A stretch of 64,000 bases of DNA from Varanus komodoensis (taxonomy: Eukaryota > Chordata > Lepidosauria > Squamata > Varanidae). Numbering within the stretch: position 1 is the first letter of the stretch; each line of letters opens with the position of its first letter. A program made the position numbers and the translations under genes. Under the pieces are notes generated by a model, which searched no databases, was not told the DNA's origin, and saw only the letters and a list, made by a program, of their open reading frames with translations. This document shows, piece after piece, positions 60,801 to 64,000 of the stretch. Where the stretch lies: assembly GCF_004798865.1 (NCBI RefSeq), contig NW_025335587.1, forward strand, positions 3,313,034-3,377,033. The letters run 5' to 3'.

Positions 60801-63800
60801 TGCCAAAAACTGTACATTGATAATCAAAAACCATATTTATGCCAACGGCATGGAAAATCTATTTCTACAGATGTATATTACCCTGATGATGCTCAAGTGG
60901 CATCATACTGATTGCATTAAGTAAGCATATAATCATGCAGTAAAATGAAATTGGTAATGGATTACCTAAGATGTGTCAGAAATGCTAACTGTACAATCCT
61001 GTACACTTCTAATTTGAAGTAAAGCCATATTGACTTTACAGGGACTGGGTCCCAGGTAAGTGCATGCAGGATTGAAGCTTCAGCCATCAAATATGTTCTC
61101 AAAAGAAAATAAGCATGCTAGGCAGAACTCTTTTGACAACTTAAATTATTAAATAGACAAAAATGAACGGAAGGAAGTCGTTCAAGTAGCCTGCCTGTAT
61201 GTTAGATTATTAATTATTGTCATAAAGGCTGTTGTTTAAATTATGTAAATACTTATTTAAATATTTGATGAGTTTGCTCTTATGTTTAATAATCAGGTAT
61301 AATGTTTACAGATACTATGATCATTCATAAGTTACTGAGATTATAAACTGTTTCACATTTCATTAGTCTGCTTATTCAGTGAATACGCATTCATAGCTAT
61401 TAATGAATTTATAATAAATACTGCACATTTATTTTATTTTCCCAATATTTTAACAGTTAACTGGTTTTATCTTTGATTTTATCATTATTTTTCAGATGCA
61501 GTATGTTGTTTGTTATATATGCGAGATTTGTTTTTTGGGGTGGTTTTTTTTTTTTTTGGTTTTGTTTTTTGTAAGCTGTCCAGAGACTTTAGTATTGGAT
61601 GACATATAAAACTTTAAATAAATAAATAGTTATAATTGAATATTATACAAAGAACTATATAAATTATCCAATACATTGGCTTTACCTGCTATGACTTAAG
61701 CTGATTTTTTAGCTGTCATTTGTATCTAAACATGTAGGCTATCAAATCGAAACTTCATTTTCAACTCCTGATAAATAATTTTCAGCTAAGTATACATAGT
61801 CTGACATCTATGCATTTCTTTTCAAAAGTAACTTTAATAAAGAAAATGTAGAACCTATAGAAAACACAAGTAACATAGTTGTGCTAAATTTTTTGCATAC
61901 TGATTTAGATAACTTATTTTTCAGATGAGGCTATTTCACCTACACTGTTGGATGCTAAGTGGAATCAGATCCTAGATCCTCCTTCTCATCGGCTGTCTTT
62001 TAACCCAGCTCTAGCCAATGTGAACGAAGCCACAATTCCTAATGAATGTCCACAGAAATTAAAGGCCTTCTCCTTGTCTCATTTAGTTGCTGCATCAGTA
62101 GGTGGAGGGGATTGTTGTTCTAACGGAAAGAATCTTAATATGAGCGAAGAAAGCCCAAACATGTGGATTGATGATCAAGCAGCAACAGATGATCAGCTAG
62201 TTAAGAGTAATAGTAATCAGAATGCTCAGTGTAATGCAGTGGGTGAAGAAGAAAAAAAATGTGGCAGTTTAGATAGTTTACCAGAGGGGAAAAATGTTCT
62301 GGTTGTAGCGGTCATGCATAACTGTGACAAAAAACCTTTGCAAAGTGATCTGTTGGACTGTAAAACTTACAGCATTCCCCCTATAATGGATACCGTTAGC
62401 TTTACACTGGATAACGAAACTGAACAAATTAATCACTTGGATGTTACTGTAAATGGGTCCACTGAGAAAGATACTGATACTGAAAAAGAAGCTGTACAAG
62501 CAAAGAAGCTGCATGTGGAAGAAGATTCTGTTCATCATTGTATTGTTGCCACTTCAGATGGTCTGTTCAGTGAAAATTCTTGTTCTCTGGTAAAGGACAA
62601 GGATAGTACAAATAAAGACTCTAATTTCTCAGAAACTGCAACAGCAGGAATAAATGCAGTTTCCTTGCAGAGACCACTTGACCCTGGCATGAAAGTACAA
62701 GAAAGATGTGCATCAGATGAGGGTTTTGATACAGATGCTGCTGCTCAGATGACAGAACTAGGAACTAAAAACTGTTTACCTAGACCACACAGTGGTGATT
62801 GTTCCACAGAGGCTTCTGTAGTAGAACAAACAGCCCACCAATTTGCGTCAGGGATACCCAAGCTCTCTGAAACTTGTCAGCTGAATACATTTGGAAGTGA
62901 CAATTCTTGTGAACATTCTGGTGAACATTTGGCCTCTCAGGATGTTAGCACTGTTGAAAATGAAACTGACAAATGCGAGAAAGTTCTCAACACAACTGAA
63001 TTGTTCAGTATGGCAGTTTGTTTATCAGACTCTCAGGAGATGACAAATGGGGAATTGACTAAACAAAATGAAAGGAGTAATAGGCAAACAAATGAGGACA
63101 ATGAAGCTCAGTTGCATACAGCAAAGGATGAGGAAGCAAGTAATAATACTGAAGAAAGCCATGATGGAATGACAGAAGCAAGTCTTGACTTGAAGGGGAC
63201 CACTTTAGAGGAGCTTGAAGACTCCTGTCTCACTGATGTCATGGATACATCAGCATCAAGTGGCCTGCCCAATTGTGATTCCTATGGAATACAGAACCCA
63301 ATTCTTGCTCATATTCCAAAGACTTTACCCTCCAAGGAAGACTCTGTAACTGAGGAAAAGGAGATAGAGGAGAGCAAATCAGAATGTTATAGTAATACTT
63401 ATGAACAAAGAGGAAATGAAGCCACAGACAGGAGTGGAGTCATTTTGAACTGCACTGGTGACTCAATTAAAAAAAAATATTTACATAATCTCTGCAGTCA
63501 GGTATCATCTGAACCAAGTCAAGCATCACAAAGTACAGCAGCTAACCTGCAACCACTTAGTGTTCCTTTTGGTGGTGCCCGACCCAAACAACCTACGAAT
63601 CTTAAACTGCAAATCCCAAAGCCATTATCAGACCATTTACAAAATGACACGGTTCCCCCAAACTGTGGAGGTATCAGTAAAAATAAAAATGATATATCTG
63701 GAAAAGCAAAAATAGGTGAAAACATAGCAGCAAATGTATTTTCTGATGAAACATCCCTGAATGCCTTGGTGACAGATACTGGTGTGGAGCATTCAGAAGA

Positions 63801-64000
63801 GTTTGAGTCTGGGATTTCAAGTAGCTTGTGCCTTGCAGCAGCCTCGGACAATCCTGACAATGATCTTGGAGCTGGTCAGTTTGGAGTTCCTACTAGAAAG
63901 CCATTTACTACATTAGGCGAAGTGGCTCCAGTTTGGGTCCCAGATTCTCAAGCACCAAACTGCATGAAATGTGAGGCCAGATTTACATTCACTAAAAGGC
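57846..64000 (+). CDS. ZFYVE9: ZFYVE9 (SARA, SMAD anchor for receptor activation), 5' part of the CDS, cut by window end
   Basis: Two coding exons are seen: 57846-57915 (23 codons plus one base, MENYFQAEAYNLDKVLDEFE...) and 61925 to the window edge (691 codons, open). The junction is Gaag|gtaagt...tttttcag|ATGAGG and keeps frame. The product matches human SARA in its N terminus ('LLDAKWNQILDPPSHRLSFN'), 'VLVVAVMHNCDK', 'TLPSKEDSVTEEKEIEESKS', 'PFGGARPKQPTNLKLQIPKP' and 'KPFTTLGEVAPVWVPDSQAP'. The visible 715 residues end at NCMKCEARFTFTKR, the first Cys pair (about 703 and 706) of the FYVE zinc finger. In the family the FYVE finger binds PI3P on early endosomes, and a SMAD-binding domain, which lies beyond this window, presents SMAD2/3 to TGF-beta receptors. 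The Ser/Thr/Asn-rich stretches between conserved blocks diverge more, as expected of disordered segments. The start is set by the conserved MENYFQAE. Confidence 0.97.
60990..61075. repeat. Palindromic repeat family A copy
   Basis: 'gtacaatcctgtacacttct' is inverted against 'aggtaagtgcatgcaggatt'; the centre has 'gaagtaaagccatattgact'. Confidence 0.6.
61565..61629 (+). repeat. L2/SINE 3' tail fragment (plus)
   Basis: 'ttttttgtaagctgtccaga' and 'ttggatgacatataaaactt' followed by 'taaataaataaatag' is the shared L2/SINE 3' end. A poly-T run precedes it. Confidence 0.6.

Larger units (their letters stand above)
57916..61924 (+). other. ZFYVE9 intron between first and second coding exons
   Basis: It holds a family A palindrome (60990-61075) and an L2/SINE 3' tail (61565-61629). 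59880-60310 has an element-like look with an ATTAAA near its end, but I cannot classify it. The remainder shows nothing recognisable. Confidence 0.45.

Noticed and set aside
1-64000. CRISPR arrays, operons, phage or bacterial mobile genes
   Set aside because: No direct-repeat/spacer structure or bacterial gene is present; the window is intron-rich vertebrate DNA.

Overview
The window is vertebrate nuclear DNA, very probably from a squamate reptile (lizard or snake). It carries a Sauria-type SINE (26666-26998), several CR1 and L2 LINE copies typical of reptiles, and a second tRNA-derived SINE. Genes are intron-rich with GT..AG splice sites and CpG-island promoters. There is no bacterial or viral gene organisation. 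One 100-base run of N (28417-28516) marks an assembly gap inside a CA/GA microsatellite.

Three protein-coding genes can be read exon by exon, in the same order as on human chromosome 1p32: TXNDC12 (minus strand, 3' end near 2395, start codon at 10294), BTF3L4 (plus strand, non-coding exon 1 near 11490, stop at 21690) and ZFYVE9/SARA (plus strand, CpG-island exon 1 near 37000-37298, start codon at 57846, running off the right edge inside its large exon). TXNDC12 (171 aa) and BTF3L4 (158 aa) are complete and intact. For ZFYVE9 the first 715 residues are present and open, ending at the start of the FYVE zinc finger.

Layout: 1-2390 intergenic with SINE remnants; 2390-10400 TXNDC12; 10400-11550 shared head-to-head promoter region of TXNDC12 and BTF3L4, with two short palindromic repeats between the two promoters and a ZNF143-like and a YY1-like site on the BTF3L4 side; 11490-23960 BTF3L4 with a long 3' UTR; 23960-36850 intergenic, mostly repeats, including a mosaic of CR1 copies (29900-33060); 36850-37700 CpG island with ZFYVE9 exon 1; 37299-57810 the ZFYVE9 5'-UTR introns, which carry most of the DNA transposons; 57811-64000 ZFYVE9 exons 3 and 4.

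The three genes serve unrelated cell functions (ER thiol chemistry, NAC-type nascent-chain binding, TGF-beta receptor/SMAD endosomal signalling); their neighbourhood is conserved synteny, not an operon. I found no previously undescribed biological system. The most noteworthy items are a nearly intact Tc1 transposon of a teleost-like type inserted cleanly into an L2 LINE, an internally deleted mariner-superfamily element with an arthropod-like transposase tail, a hAT MITE with perfect 8-bp target duplications, two abundant palindromic repeat families, and short upstream ORFs in the predicted ZFYVE9 leader.
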